Notes: generated by a model not told the origin, from the sequence alone. DNA of 64,000 nucleotides from Durusdinium trenchii (GCA_963970005.1 CAXAMN010004158.1:62001-126000); one strand, 5' to 3'. Shown: positions 11,201 to 22,496, counted from the stretch's first letter. Made by a program: numbers and translations.

Positions 11201-11352
11201 GTTTCGGGTGCCGGTTCCGGATAGAGCAGAGTATGAGTCAGTCTCGAGATACGGAAGTCGACCGCCAGACCGCTGTTCCGGCGAGCCGTAGCGTCAGCTG
11301 GCGAAACAAGGCACACTTCAAGTTTGTGGAATCGGACTGGTTTCAACTGCTG
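11201..11352 (+). CDS. Exon, unknown protein
   Basis: The frame ends WRNKAHFKFVESDWFQLL at a CTG|GTGGGT donor (11352). The acceptor is taken as TTTCGCAG (11200). In this frame it opens FGCRFRIEQSMSQSRDTEVD. A second frame over the first half (FRVPVPDRAEYESVSRYG) is also plausible, so only the 3' half is firm. Confidence 0.4.
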
Positions 11353-12068
11353 GTGGGTCTGAAGCTGAGCAATCAAAACGTCCATATGTATATATGCATA
11401 TATTATGTCGTATATGTGTTTTAACGCTTCAAGCAGCCATACGGTACTAGCCAGTAGCCTACTTATATCATATTTTATTATATTATGTATATTGTTGTTT
11501 TTGATAAGAGTGGTTTTATGAGTATTTGACCCGGGAGGCCGCTGACGACGGTTGTTTTTTGTTGTATGCTTTCATTTGTTGCTCTCCCCAAATTCGAACT
11601 CCGGGGTGTCCCTATTTCAATACTAATAAGATCTAATAAGATCACGAGCCCAATCATGGCCCAGTGGACGCGTACACAAGGCCTTGCGCTTCGACCAGTG
11701 TTGGACATCAGAAGTTGGCTCCGCAATCCATGGTGAAGGACGGAGACTTTTCAGTGAAATTGGATTGAACAAAATCCCAAACCATCCATGAAATTGGAAT
11801 GTTTACCACTATAGGATCGATAGGAAGTTCTGGGTCAATGTAGGGTCAAATATAGATCCAGTCCGGATTGGGATTGACATTGACCGACCTATCTCTTGGA
11901 GATCGCCAGAAAGACCCAGAAAGGCCCAGACACTGACCGGCTTTCTCAGGCCTTGTGATTGTGTGGAACATTGTGATTGCCTGGCAGCCGGAAACCCAGC
12001 CAAATTGCTGGATGGCTCGGTTCAACACGATTCCGGTTTTCTTTCAACATCTCGATTCTCGATTGTAG

Positions 12069-12112
12069 ATGAAGATGAGACCATCCAAGATTTGGAGAAG
12101 CAAGATTTCAAG
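12069..12112 (+). CDS. Short acidic exon
   Basis: Acceptor TCTCGATTCTCGATTGTAG ends at 12068. Phase 1 to 0 reading gives EDETIQDLEKQDFK and then AAG|GTTCCC as donor. The frame stays open for another 20 codons, so the exon could be longer. No family recognised. Confidence 0.4.
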
Positions 12113-12369
12113 GTTCCCTATGACCAACCAATTTCACAGATCAAAAATGGCAGGCATCAGACTTGAACGGGTTGTTCTTTTTGCCCCGAACCTCATAGAG
12201 CACCCCCCGATTCATCACACACACGTTGGGGGTTGGCAGGACTGGGTATGAGTGCCTGGTGCCTCGGGCCTCGGGGTGGATCCGGAATCATGGTCCTGGG
12301 GCACAACGTTTCGCCCCAAAACGAAGCAGAGCGCAATTCGTTGAATTTTTTCGGGTGCTCCTCGTCTGG

Positions 12370-12460
12370 AAGGTGCAGGGAGTCTCAGTTTGTATAACCT
12401 CAGAACATGGGCCGGGTATGAGTCGCTGCCTTTTGTAGGGTCATGTCCCACTAGACACTA
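12370..12460. repeat. Family E element copy
   Basis: GAGTCTCAGTTTGTATAACC at the left, then ATGGGCCGGGTATGAGTCG, then AGGGTCATGTCCCA to the right, in the same order as in the copies at 2425 and 14989. Confidence 0.5.
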
Positions 12461-12536
12461 AGACGGAATTCTTCGGCTTTGGTCCACCAAAGCACGTGGC
12501 GGGTTGAACATGCTGAAACGAGACGAAGTCGAATGA

Positions 12537-12755
12537 CTTCCCGGTACACGTCGCATCAAGTCGCTGAGGCAATACCTTCATGGGAGCAATGACTTCCTGG
12601 AGAAGTGCCAGATCATAATTCTGCTCGTGGCCTCAGAGCGCAGGCGGTTGGAGGCCTGCAGGAGGCCGATGGAGGCGGTTGGAGGCCGCAATCTGTCGCC
12701 GGACAGGGCGACCAGAGAACAAGAAGTCACCCAAACACTTCGGACTCGCATATGA
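12537..12755 (+). CDS. Open coding-like stretch, unknown protein
   Basis: The frame is open from 12537 to TGA 12753-12755 and lacks an ATG, so it is easily missed. It includes LRQYLHGSNDFLEKCQIIIL and ACRRPMEAVGGRNLSPDRAT, alternating hydrophobic and charged residues like a folded protein. Candidate acceptors lie near CATCAAG (about 12560) and CTGAG (about 12567). The donor is not clear. Confidence 0.42.
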   Translation, partial: LPGTRRIKSLRQYLHGSNDFLEKCQIIILLVASERRRLEACRRPMEAVGGRNLSPDRATREQEVTQTLRTRI

Positions 12756-13488
12756 TTGTTCCATTGTCATGCCCAGGGGTGGCTTTTCATATAGGTCCTG
12801 TGTAGGCATATGGAGTGTGTGTAGTGAAGTATATCAAACAAAACAATGTTATTCACTGTGATGGCAAAAAGGCAGCGCACGTAGTAAGTTCACACTCAGA
12901 TCCCATCCCCCTGGACGGTTGACCATTCGGCGCCCGAGCACAGCGTTCGAGGTGTATTTACGTGCTCGAGATCATCCTCAGCGCGATCCTCAAAAATCGT
13001 CCTTTGAATCGCCGCGATGCGATCCCTACTTGGAGCGCGAAAACACATCCCTACCTGGTTCTTCGAAGTGACCGTACTTGATAACCTGGTTGGTTCGGTC
13101 ACTTAAGCTTCCAACAGGGTCACGAAAAGGAACCTTCAAAAGGTCACGAACTGAAGAAGCTGGTACTTGGATCCCTAGGGCTTTGGAAAAAAAAAAACCG
13201 ATCGAGTCCACCGACCGCGTCACCGTCTCCGTCTCGGACACCGACCTCCCATGACGGACGGGACCGCTGGGACCGGTCGGACTTCGGAGGTGATGACACC
13301 AACGGAGAGGTGGTCGGTGCTTGGACACGTCGTTCTCTATTGGACATCTATACCCACTTATTAAGGTGACGTGGTGGTGACGGTGACGTGGTGTTCAGAG
13401 GAGAAGAAGCCTGGCACGGACCCCATGAGGTCGACAGATGGGGGGTCCAATTTATACACCTCCTGGAGTCTGTGCCATTGACTCTCAA

Positions 13489-13598
13489 CCAGCAGTCACA
13501 AGACGCGGTGCTATCTATGGAGGAAGTCGGGGTGCCCACGTCACATCCACTCACTGGGGGACGAGCCACACCACCCCTTTCCATATTGGAACTCCTGG
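13489..13598. mobile_element. Family D miniature element
   Basis: CCAGCAGTCACAAGACG at the left, the GGAGGAAGTCGGGGTGCCCA core, CACCCCTTTCC and ACTCCTGG at the right. It corresponds to the copies at 41431 and 42563. The ends are inverted repeats. Confidence 0.65.
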
Positions 13599-13702
13599 AA
13601 TGTGTCTTATGATATCTCATTGATGTCTCCCGATCTTCATGTGGCTGACCTTTGGGTCAGGGCTCGGGCTGGTGTCATCCGCGGTCTCGTCCCCCGCCCC
13701 AG

Positions 13703-13834
13703 GAATTTGGCACTATGGCCGACGCTTCTTTTGCACCGTGTGTGTCCGGTCCGCTGAGTGGAGCGGAGCTCGTGCTGCGGAGCGGCTCGTGTTGGTCGAC
13801 CGGTCTCGGCTCCACAGTTCCCATCCAAAGCCTG
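13703..13834 (+). CDS. Exon, unknown protein
   Basis: Acceptor GTCTCGTCCCCCGCCCCAG ends at 13702, donor CTG|GTACGC at 13834/13835. The 44 codons read EFGTMADASFAPCVSGPLSG then AELVLRSGSCWSTGLGS. The motif of small residues followed by a SGAELVLR-like strand is reminiscent of ubiquitin-like N-termini common in dinoflagellate predicted proteins; that is inference. It joins in phase 0 to 13912. Confidence 0.5.
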
Positions 13835-13911
13835 GTACGCGACCCTAGACCCTCATATGGAGGGGTCGGACGCCGAATCCTCTGGAGGGGTCTGGGGTCT
13901 CAAATCTCTAG

Positions 13912-14081
13912 GTTTCGAGGGACCCAACAGCTGTGAACGGAGCGTTTGGGCAAGGACCTTTCGATGGAATCTCCGTTCGCCGTGTGCGTTGTAGTTGGTC
14001 AACTCCACCCGTCGGACAGAGGTGGCTTGTGAGAGGTGACGTCAGACGAATGGGAGATGAACCAGCAAAACAAGGGCCACA
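13912..14081 (+). CDS. Exon following 13703-13834
   Basis: Acceptor GTCTCAAATCTCTAG ends at 13911. Phase 0 reading gives VSRDPTAVNGAFGQGPFDGI and later RWLVRGDVRRMGDEPAKQGP. The frame runs into a degraded family D element at about 14082, where a GA donor (CAT|GAAGGAG) is possible. The 3' end is therefore approximate. Confidence 0.42.
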
Positions 14082-14692
14082 TGAAGGAGTCACGTAGCTC
14101 GGGGTGGTTTGCTTCGTCCCCATCCAGTGAGTGGATGTGACAGGGGCACCTAACCTCCTTCCTCCAAGCTCGGCACCGCTGGTTGACTGCGGGCGGATTT
14201 GGTTCAGGAGACCCGATGGTATTCGATGGGGCACACCTCCATTCGACGAGGTTCCTCCGATCTACTTCAGGTCTACTTCATGTTTTGCTGCAGCTTTGCC
14301 CAATTGAATCTCATTGATGTAAATCACGAAAGGTAGCTTGAGCTACCTGAGTTCTTCTTGCTTTAGCAAAAATGTATTGCAATCAGGAGTTGGGATTGTG
14401 CATTGAGTTTGGTCCTGTAAGAAATGATTCTGTTCGATGGGGGGGGGGCCCTGCGCCGGTTCACGCTGTCATGGACTTCTATCAGGGTTACTTGTGATTG
14501 CCTGCTACCTTTCGTTCACCCCCTCCTCTCTCAAGTATGGCATGAACCCTGGTTGAACTTGAGAAGACATTTTTAAATTATCCGGGAACATGGAATCTTA
14601 AGAAGGATTCCAGTGATGACGAGGCCCAGCTGAGCTATATATATAGCTATACATCATCACTAGACTGCATCACCATCACTTACCCTGTCCAG

Positions 14693-14765
14693 CCGCAGCA
14701 AATCACTCAAGAACTTGCACCCGTTTTCATCAGCACAACAAAACCTCCGGCGGCGGCACCACCCA
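14693..14765 (+). CDS. Exon start, proline/alanine-rich
   Basis: Acceptor ACCATCACTTACCCTGTCCAG ends at 14692. Phase 0 reading gives PQQITQELAPVFISTTKPPA and stays open far beyond. A different frame downstream (MWNWGDLLIIGLGVG, ATG at 14776) is also open and hydrophobic. I cannot tell where one stops and the other starts, so the end given is nominal. Confidence 0.33.
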
Positions 14766-14988
14766 GGCAGAGGCTATGTGGAACTGGGGGGACCTGCTCA
14801 TCATCGGCTTGGGCGTCGGCAGCTCAAGCATCGCGACGCTTCGGCGACGGTCGAGACCACGGGGTTTTAGGGGTCGGTCGTGGTTTCCGGGCTTCGGCGA
14901 CGGGTTCGAAGAGGAACTTGGAACAAACGGCCCCGGGGCACTCCGGAGGCCTAATCGATCGACCCCACAAACCATCCCGGGCACCATG

Positions 14989-15070
14989 GAGTCTCATTTC
15001 GTACCTTAAAGAGAATGGATACAAATATACCTGTTGTGTGTTCGGGTCATGTCCCATTTTCTAGGTGGGT
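14989..15070. repeat. Family E element copy
   Basis: GAGTCTCATTTCGTACCTTA at the left and CGGGTCATGTCCCATTTTCT at the right, matching 2425 and 12370. Partial E copies are also visible near 15705, 21355, 26185 (inverted), 52732, 59368 and 62333. Confidence 0.5.
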
Positions 15071-15436
15071 CCGGGTGTGTATGCCACATGGTGTGTGGCC
15101 TCCGGAACCCTGTTGTAAGATCTTAAGATCGCCGTCCGGGGCATCCAGTTGCTGTCCCTGCATCCGTCCGGTTCCAGGTCGACGATCAAACCAAGGAACC
15201 GAACTGAGGGCCCCTGTAGCTGCCGGGATCCGCTGGGTGAGGACAGGACGACCACACGGATCCTGTGGGAACGTCGTTTCATGGATGCGATCGCAGACTC
15301 ACCGCGGAACCTGGCGGAACCTATCGGAACCTCCCCGTTGGTTCATGGGTTTGGAAAGACATGGACAAGTTGGAACGGATTGGTCACGAATTGTAACTAA
15401 GATCCAAGTTGCAAGTCACATCCACTCGTTCAACAG

Positions 15437-15496
15437 AGGGGTCTTTGTGGAAAGACCTCAATAAGAATCTCGTCCATAAGAGCCCACGTCTTCCAG
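15437..15496 (+). CDS. Possible short exon
   Basis: TTCAACAG acceptor (15436), phase 1 to 1, GSLWKDLNKNLVHKSPRLP, then CCAG|GTGGCT. A second frame over the same bases is also open (LCGKTSIRISSIRAHVFQVA). Low certainty. Confidence 0.25.
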
Positions 15497-16019
15497 GTGG
15501 CTGTTGCGACACATGCCACCCTGCGCTCGTCACTGACTTCACATCATCTTCGGAACACCCACACGGACCCTCCTGGCGCAGCGGTTGTTCGCCGGTGATT
15601 TCACCGGTTGCCTTCCGAGGTGTTCGATGAAGTCTTGATGTCCTGGCAGAACAAGGTGCGGTGACCGAACAGTTTGACAAAGTGGGTACACCCGTTCTTT
15701 ACGGGGCTGAGTCATGTCCCATGGCCCATTTTCTAAAGTACTTTGGACAATCCAGGTGGTCGAGTAGGAAACAATCGATGGCGATGGCAGAGTGCAGACC
15801 CAAACCCATAGGTGTGGAAAAGGGATGAAAAGGGGAGGTTTGGCCTAATTTGACTGGATTCTTTTGATACTGGAAGAGTTAATCCTATACCACTAGTTAC
15901 CCGTAGGTAGGCACAGAAAACACTCCCTGCTGTTGCGTGGGTGAGTTGGAACCTCCAACCTTTCTTGGGGATCGTGTTTGTTTCACTTCTTCTCGCTTCC
16001 TGAAAGCAACTCATGACAG

Positions 16020-16136
16020 CATGCACCACCTCCGTCAGGAAGTGCCGGGCTTGCGCGTCTTGCGGGCACGGGGAACCCAGCTGGATCGATCGGAACTGCG
16101 GCCAAGGGATCTTCGAAGAGTATGAATCGCCCAGAG
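16020..16136 (+). CDS. Cysteine-rich exon
   Basis: The frame encodes TSVRKCRACASCGHGEPSWI then DRNCGQGIFEEYESPRG: a C-x2-C-x2-C cluster and a further Cys, like the extracellular Cys-rich repeats of growth-factor-receptor or TNFR-like proteins, or a small metal site. The acceptor is CATGACAG (16019), and the donor CCAGAG|GTTCAA is at 16136. Family assignment is tentative. Confidence 0.48.
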
Positions 16137-16156
16137 GTTCAAATAGCCAGGGCTTT

Positions 16157-16202
16157 GAAACCTTAAGGTTTTTAGGGGTTAGGGTTTTGAAACCCTAAGG
16201 TT
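16157..16202. repeat. Telomere-like inverted tract
   Basis: AACCTTAAGGTTTTTAGGGG continues through GTTAGGGTTTTGAAACCCTA: TTTAGGG-like units in both orientations. TTTAGGG is the plant-type telomere unit, reported in dinoflagellates. It lies directly behind the Cys-rich exon. Confidence 0.6.
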
Positions 16203-17439
16203 GGCATCGAATGGCATCGAATTCTTGCAGAGCGACCGTCATAGAGCTAAGTACCGGTCCACGCGGATGGTTTTGTTGGAGCTTTGACATATCTGGATCT
16301 TCCATGATCGTGTGAAATCTCCGCCCATCTTCCGCCCTTTTGACTTATAACAAAACCAGCCTGTCAGACAGATTGAGGTATGTACAACTGGCGGAAGAGT
16401 GGGGGCCCCACCGAGCAAGAACCCAAACTTTGTCCGCTGAACAGTCACAAGGGAGGTGCTATCCATGGAGGAAGTCGGGGTGCCCACGTCACATCCACCC
16501 CTTTCCATTGCGACTCGTTCCTCCCTGAGGCGCTCAGACTCCTCCGCATCCTGCGGACGGTTGGGGGCGCAACCGGGCGCACCGGACCGGACCGGCGAAT
16601 GCTGCGGTTCTGCATGAGTGAAGTAGTCCGGAAGAGCAACGGACCTAATCCGTGTTGAGGCGTCCTAACGGTTCATCTTCAGATGGATGGTTTTGGGGAA
16701 AACGCCGTGGATGGTACCAGCTGCGAGGATCAGATTGGTCCATGAGTGGCTTCAATTCGCTATGTTGGGCTTCCTGACATGCCGCGACCCGTTTGAAAGG
16801 TAGGGACGTATAGGGATGATGACTCTCAGCATTCCAAGCTATGTTTCGGGGCGTTCCCCACTTCGTAAACTACATGACTGACATTTGCTCTCATCTGGAT
16901 GGCCTTTCTTTGCCCAACAATTGGAGTTCACATTGGACCCTTAAAAGCTTGGACTTGGGATGCAATGGGAACTTAATTAAGCTAAGTCAACACCGGTCAA
17001 GACTGTCAACATTTGAGCTCACACAGTTGGTTGGTTCATGTGGTTTGGCATCAATTCGTCTTGTTTAGAGCCGCACACGAGCTTCTGAGCTTCTGTCGGT
17101 CGGAGTTTTTCCGCGAGAAAACAGGGCAGGGCTTCCGCGACGGAGGGCGGGTTCTCCATGTGCTGGAGAAGTGGAAATGCTTGACTTGAGTGTCCAGTAC
17201 ACTAGCTGCTAGGTCTTCAGGTCTTAAGACAGATTGTTCGATATAAACATAGATCTTTACAAAGGCGGCAAGACCTCGAGATGCGGATACTGCTGTGAAA
17301 GAGATACTGATGCAATCTGATGCAGCCCTTTGGATTCTGCACATGCAGCCCTTGGTGTGTCCTTGGTTCCTGCTGTATTTATAGTGGTAAGTGGTAACTG
17401 AATCTCCTGGGCCAAGTCATGTCGAGTCACGTCTATATA

Positions 17440-17517
17440 CCAGACACTCCATGTATGGAAATGCGGGTGGTTTAAGAAGGTCAATGCTGGCATATATTCC
17501 ATACATGCAGTGTTTGG
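17440..17517. mobile_element. Family A element, short form
   Basis: Left end CCAGACACTCCATGTATGGA, right end TTCCATACATGCAGTGTTTGG (20 of its bases pair with the left end with few mismatches). The 78-bp unit could fold into one hairpin. Confidence 0.7.
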
Positions 17518-17803
17518 ATATGTACAAAAAGAGTGCGTCACAAAGAACGCAATGTTATAAATTGTGTAGCAAAATGTATTTGATTCGTCGGGTCTAGTGA
17601 GTCTAGTAGTCTACAAGTAGTCCGGGCCCGGTGGATTTATAGTGTACCTTATATAGTGTGTCACCTAGAGGGTCAACGTGCTATTTGACTGCAGGTGACA
17701 GTGATCTATCAGTGATCTATATAGAGTATATTTATGCTCTATGAAATCAGGGGGTCCACACCCAGTGGTATTGCAACATACATTAATATATAATATAGAC
17801 ACA

Positions 17804-17908
17804 TACCAGGACCTTCAAAGTCACCTCTTTGGAGTCTGTAAGTGACCTCTTCAGGGACTAAGTGACCTCATTCTGGGATCTCAAAAGCTCACTTGGAAGG
17901 TCCTGGTA
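17804..17908. mobile_element. Family B miniature element, best preserved
   Basis: Left end TACCAGGACCTTCAA and right end TTGGAAGGTCCTGGTA form a 16-bp inverted repeat with one bulge. Inside are AAGTGACCTC repeats shared with 19356, 24882 and 43825. It is non-coding. Confidence 0.75.
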
Positions 17909-17955
17909 GACAAAATGCGGCGATGCGTTTTATTCGTGTGGAGAAACACAACACA

Positions 17956-18008
17956 ATGGCCGGCGGTGATGTGTTCGGCACGCCCCGCGCCTCGCAGCAA
18001 GCACTGAG
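17956..18008 (+). CDS. Possible first coding exon
   Basis: ATG in a good context (ACACAATGGCC) opens MAGGDVFGTPRASQQALR, with a donor at CTGAG|GTCACC (18008). It could begin the channel gene that follows, since the S1 exon lies 1.2 kb downstream. This is inference from position and codon quality only. Confidence 0.28.
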
Positions 18009-18232
18009 GTCACCAAGGTGTCGACAGAAGCCTTCGCATGGGCGCCTCTGCTCAGTGCGGCGTCGGTTGTGAGCGGTGGCGATTGATTGGTCCTGGTGAA
18101 AAGGTTCATGTTGATGTTACATAGATCATTTTTATTACATTTATGATATTTTTATAGTTTATTATTATTGCATCATCTATACAGCGTTGTGCATATGAGT
18201 GATATCCTATATTGGGTTCGACCACTGGCAAG

Positions 18233-18427
18233 TGTCAGCGTGGTGAAGATGATTTCAATAACCTCAGCACCAGCAAGACCAAGACTGAGAAACTCGACCC
18301 CCCCCCCCTTGGCATTGAGACAGGTATGTCCCATATACCTCTCCTGGTGCTCGCAGATCCGAAAACGTGGACCGAATCTGCAGATATCGTCCATGACTTC
18401 GATGACATGAGATTTAGACCAGATTGA
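18233..18427 (+). CDS. Exon, acidic/lysine-rich
   Basis: The frame reads CQRGEDDFNNLSTSKTKTEK, then LDPPPLGIETG, and continues to WTESADIVHDFDDMRFRPD and TGA 18425-18427. Within it, 18324-18356 looks exactly like a 33-nt intron (GTATGT...TGCTCGCAG) that would keep phase if removed. Two other + frames and a 138-codon minus frame are also partly open, so confidence is moderate. Confidence 0.38.
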   Translation, partial: CQRGEDDFNNLSTSKTKTEKLDPPPLGIETGMSHIPLLVLADPKTWTESADIVHDFDDMRFRPD

Positions 18428-19170
18428 GGGGCGATTTGACCTTCGTTTCAGACACAGTGTTTCGTTCAACAGACCCACTGGAACTTGGTCCGGAGGGTTG
18501 GGGGAGTAGTATCCAAGGGAGGATGTGTACCTTCCCAAGATCGTCGATTGTGATGGTTCCTCATGGGGGAAATCCACACCATCACCCACCCCCTTTGGGC
18601 AGTCCTCCAGTCATCGCTGAACAGCGGCCCAGGGCTTGGAGTTGGTTGAAATCCAAAACGAAACAAATGGGTCGAAATCGCTTGGCTTTTTCTTTGGTTC
18701 AAAGTCACTTGGGGATGTCATGCTTTCAGTTGAAAGATGTGATGCATCATTTCTGTATAATGGACGTTTCTGCATATAATCGATACATCACGTCCACGCT
18801 TGAGGCCCATGTCATCGCGTCCTGTATGTATTTTATTGTTATTTTTCACGGAAAGCATGGTGAACTTGAATCTCTTTGAGACGCCCTGGGGAAACAAACA
18901 TCCTTCGCAGTATGCTTGGACTCGCGTCCCGTCCCTGTGTTTCAGTCGTGGAAGTTGTTGGTATGGCCATGAACAGATGACCCAAACAGGAGATGGTCCA
19001 CTTCGATGTATAATGGAGGGAGGCTGACCTTATTTCATCCTGTCAGCCTGGAATGATGAATCCATAAGATACAGAAACACGTATTTCGGTTCGCTTCAGG
19101 AGCTCCACTGGCGCCAGACTCGGTGTTGTTCCGGTGTCCACCTCCCACGTACCTCCCACGCACCTCCCAG

Positions 19171-19305
19171 GTGGAGTCGGGCTGGTTTCAGGGACTTGGT
19201 GCGATGATCATCGCGCTGAACGCCGTGGAGATGGGTGCGCGGAACGCCGGACCGGACGGTCCGCGGCTTCGGCAGGGAACGGCCGGCCATGCGGCGGTGC
19301 ACGCG
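19171..19305 (+). CDS. Voltage-gated cation channel, S1 exon
   Basis: Acceptor CACGTACCTCCCACGCACCT then CCCAG ends at 19170. Phase 0 reading: VESGWFQGLGAMIIALNAVE then MGARNAGPDG. The pattern aromatic-x-x-hydrophobic...IIALNAVEMG matches the first transmembrane helix of six-helix voltage-gated channels, where an Asn sits mid-membrane and the helix ends in MG-(I/A)-E/R. The donor is taken as GCG|GTGTTG. It sits upstream of S2 to S5 exons in the right order. Confidence 0.62.
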
Positions 19306-20837
19306 GTGTTGCAATCGTCTGGGGGAAGATGAATCGAATCAATATCAGAGTCCACCAGGACCTTCAGGACGTGACCTCGGAGTCTGTAAAGTGAGCTTTT
19401 CAGGGCATTAACCCGTTTTGAGATCATGTTTTGATTGAGATCCGCAGTGCGCCGGGCCCGGGCTCCTTCTTTAGGATCTTTAGGGTGCGCTGGTTTCTCA
19501 TGACCATTCCACATGGGTCAGAGATGAAAGTTCACCAGGGAAATAAGGACGCGAGGCCTAAATTAGGGACAATCCTTTCAATTAAAAAACTATCTGCAAA
19601 AACTGAATACTTTGAAGATGGTTTCATATTTTGCTTCCTCATGTTGATTCAAGTGATGTTTAGCTCATAAGGTCAAGGTATGCATGGTATTCTTCTTACC
19701 CCAAGGGGTTTTGCAGATTCGGTGCTTTGATTCATGTTTGGTCTCCCCGATTTCATTTGTCGTCGGTTTTTGGTCAGATGTGTTGCTAACAGATCTCCGT
19801 TTCTTCGGAGACCTGTCGAGATGAAGATCGGGTGGTGGTCCGATGTTGGTCGCGGACTCTTTGGGGTTCACTTCCGACCCAAACCTTCGCCCCCCCGTTG
19901 GTCTTAAGGCCTGGTGCGCCTCATCCGTCGATCCGATCCGGGGTTCAGAACTTCCCAGGGTTCGGTGGTGAACACCCCGTGGTGCACCGTCCAAGGGCCC
20001 CATTCTTAGACACCCCTTTTTGGGCCCTGGTAGGGATCCATTGCCAGCTTCGAAACAAAGGCAATTGGACCCTCCGGGCGCCTGTCTCTCCAATCACCCT
20101 CGTACATGAAAAATTCAGTGATCCATCCTGATCCCCAGACGCTCCATGTATGGGATACAATATATGCAATTATATGCAGTTATAATATATGCCTTCTACA
20201 GTATTACACAGTCTATGCATTCACCCCTTTTCAACCACCCCAATGTAGTAGATCAGTCAATCTGCCAGTCCCGTTCGGAGGGTTTGGGATGATCCGGGAC
20301 TCGCAGGCCTCGAAACGGAGATCCAGAGCAGTGTGTGGTGGTGGCTGGAGCAGGCCACTGGGCGCGATCGATCCATCAACCGTGACGGTGGCGGTTTGTG
20401 GGAAGACTTGGGGAAGGACGCGCGAACTTGGAGGGTTCTGTTCCGAACGCGCTAATACAAGGACGTGAGGAACAAGGACGTCATGTTCTGGCTTCTTTTG
20501 GTGTTTGGCATATGTCAGTGAACGCTGAATAATACACTGCTCTCTCGTTTTGGTGCAAACAATCAGGGAAACGCTGTAACCCTCACTGCGGCTTTAGCGG
20601 GTGTTGTCGGCTGACACTGATTTCTGACAACGTAAAGGATCCACTTCAGAGCTCTTTGGAATGTCATTCTATACCTTCGGATGCGTGTGTTGGACATCTC
20701 CCGCATCCTTCTCGCAAATGAACAGATCAGTACTAGCATTCCAGCCGTACAGAATTCTACTTGATTCTTATCCTTTCAAGGGATTTCCTGCATGTTCTGA
20801 CCAAAAACAAGAGCATCGTTCATCGCCTGTTCATCAG
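19306..20837. other. Intron of the channel gene
   Basis: A partial family B copy at about 19352 and a partial family A copy at about 20138. GC-rich islands with open frames on both strands (19665-20169) are not supported by splice signals. Confidence 0.45.
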
Positions 20838-20881
20838 GGTTTCCTTCTCTTCTTCTCCGTCGAGCTTTGTGCCAAGATGCG
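20838..20881 (+). CDS. Voltage-gated cation channel, S2 exon
   Basis: Acceptor CGCCTGTTCATCAG ends at 20837, donor ATGCG|GTACGC follows 20881. The 44-bp exon encodes GFLLFFSVELCAKMR. F...E..L/K spacing is the charge-transfer centre of voltage-sensor S2 helices. It ends in phase 2, and the S3 exon starts with the one base needed to complete the Arg codon. Confidence 0.65.
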
Positions 20882-21138
20882 GTACGCCCGGTGCCGAAGA
20901 GCGAGAAAGAGATCAGCAGGGGCGGATCCGCTGGCTGGATCACTTGTATAACACTTGTATAACCTGATCATGGGTTTAGTGGGAGTGTCCCACTGTAACT
21001 AAGAGGTGTAACATAGGTTAACCACTAGTGACTCACCTCTTTGATGTTCGAAACTGAGTGAGTCAGAGAATGACCGATGTTGGAATAGAATTGGAACGCG
21101 CAGTTCGTCCAGTGCAAGTGGACGTCTTCTCTTCTCCA

Positions 21139-21225
21139 CCAGGAGTCACATGAAAGACGGGGTGCCCAGGAGCCACATCCACGAGCCCTGGGTGGGACTG
21201 CCACTGTGAGCTCTGTGACTCCTGG
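21139..21225. mobile_element. Family D element, short form
   Basis: CCAGGAGTCACATG at the left and CTCTGTGACTCCTGG at the right, perfectly paired over CCAGGAGTCAC, with the GACGGGGTGCCC core inside. Confidence 0.7.
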
Positions 21226-22496
21226 CAGTTTGACTCAAGTGACTTAAGACTTAAGACTTGCTCAGAAATGAAACACGTCACCTAACATCTCATGGCATGG
21301 ACAAAAGCAGCGCTAGAGAAACAACTATGAGGAAACCAACAAACTACCTGGACTCTCCAAAGTACCTTAGACAAAGGGACATGACCCGATGTTAACAGGT
21401 ACTTCTACCATTTTCCGAGGTACTTTGAGGGTCAAGGTATATTGGGAACGGGTCTAATGCCATGTATATATACTGGGAATGTCATGCACTTCGAATGCAC
21501 CTGTCATCCGTGTTCGGCATCACCGTCATACACTGGATCGCGACTGAAGAACCAGCAAAGATCCTGCAAGACATGAGTCTTTGAAGCTCCAGTGCCACAC
21601 TTTCCCATGTCGCCTACCGTCCGTGAAGCAACGGAAGTGGAGCTTGGTCTTCGGAACCATGGTTTGTCCAGAGGTTCACCTGCCACGGACTCCGGCTTCG
21701 ACCGTCCCTTTCTTGTTCTCGCTTGATACGAGCCGAGCTGAGCCGAGCCGAGGATGGATGGATGAAGTTCTTTTACTCCGCAGGTATGGAGGAGAGGTTT
21801 GTTTGCGCCATGCGCCATGGCGCATGCGCAGGGCATCCGGACGACGCTCCATGAACAGCCCGACTTCCGGTCCCTCGAAACCGGGATTGGTGAAAAACCC
21901 CAGACCCCTGACCCGAGGATTCGGGGCCGAGTTCGGGTCGCGTCTGGGTGAGGGAAAAGTCGGGTCCGACCCCTCCAAAGCATTCGGGGCCGAACGGGTC
22001 GCGTTTGGGTGGGAAGACTCAGTTTGGTTGCTGGGGCTTCGATCTGGACCATGTCACCCCAAAGCCCAAGAACGTCCAAGAACCCTCACAGGAGTTCTGG
22101 TAGTGAGCGTCCTGCTACTGTTCTGCTCCATGAAAAGCACTTGTTTCTTTGGAAGCTTCCAAGTGAAAACTTGCCACGTCTGCAAATGCATCGAAGAGCT
22201 TTGTATCTATCCCAGACACTTAAACAGATTGAGAGTAAGACACATGACACATGTGTGCGCAAGACAACACGAATTGCAAGCATCTTGCCTGAGATACACG
22301 TCAAGATGTGCTGGACGACAAGAAAGGGGTGAGTGCGTAGAAAACACGCGACGCACCCTCGGAAGAACATAGGACACGTCTGCAATCAAAATTCCATGTG
22401 TTTATGCAGTGTCGGGTCAAAGACGTTAAGCATTAAACCGTTTGTCCAACTGTACACTGTTGAAACACATTTACAGCTGCTTTGGGGGTTGCTTTG

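Larger units (their letters stand above)
16137..17955. other. Non-coding stretch with elements
   Basis: Holds a degraded family D copy (about 16440-16510), family A (17440) and family B (17804). A + frame at 16841-17068 (LKSLDLGCNGNLIKLSQ) looks faintly leucine-rich but has no splice support. Confidence 0.4.

Noticed and set aside
14776-15009. MWNWGDLLIIGLGV, possible S3 helix
   Set aside because: A better S3 exists at 23373 with matching phase, and an overlapping frame at 14693 has the stronger acceptor.
16530-16559. S4-like peptide ALRLLRILRT
   Set aside because: Only ten codons behind a weak GAG acceptor, upstream of S1 with no S5, pore or S6 nearby. Probably chance in Leu/Arg-rich coding space.
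18173-18589. 138-codon minus-strand frame
   Set aside because: The + frame over it has splice signals and natural composition; all other genes are on +.
21581-22372. 263-codon + open frame, with a 191-codon minus frame over it
   Set aside because: Both are open mainly because the DNA is GC-rich. There is no domain, and the position is inside the channel's S2-S3 intron.
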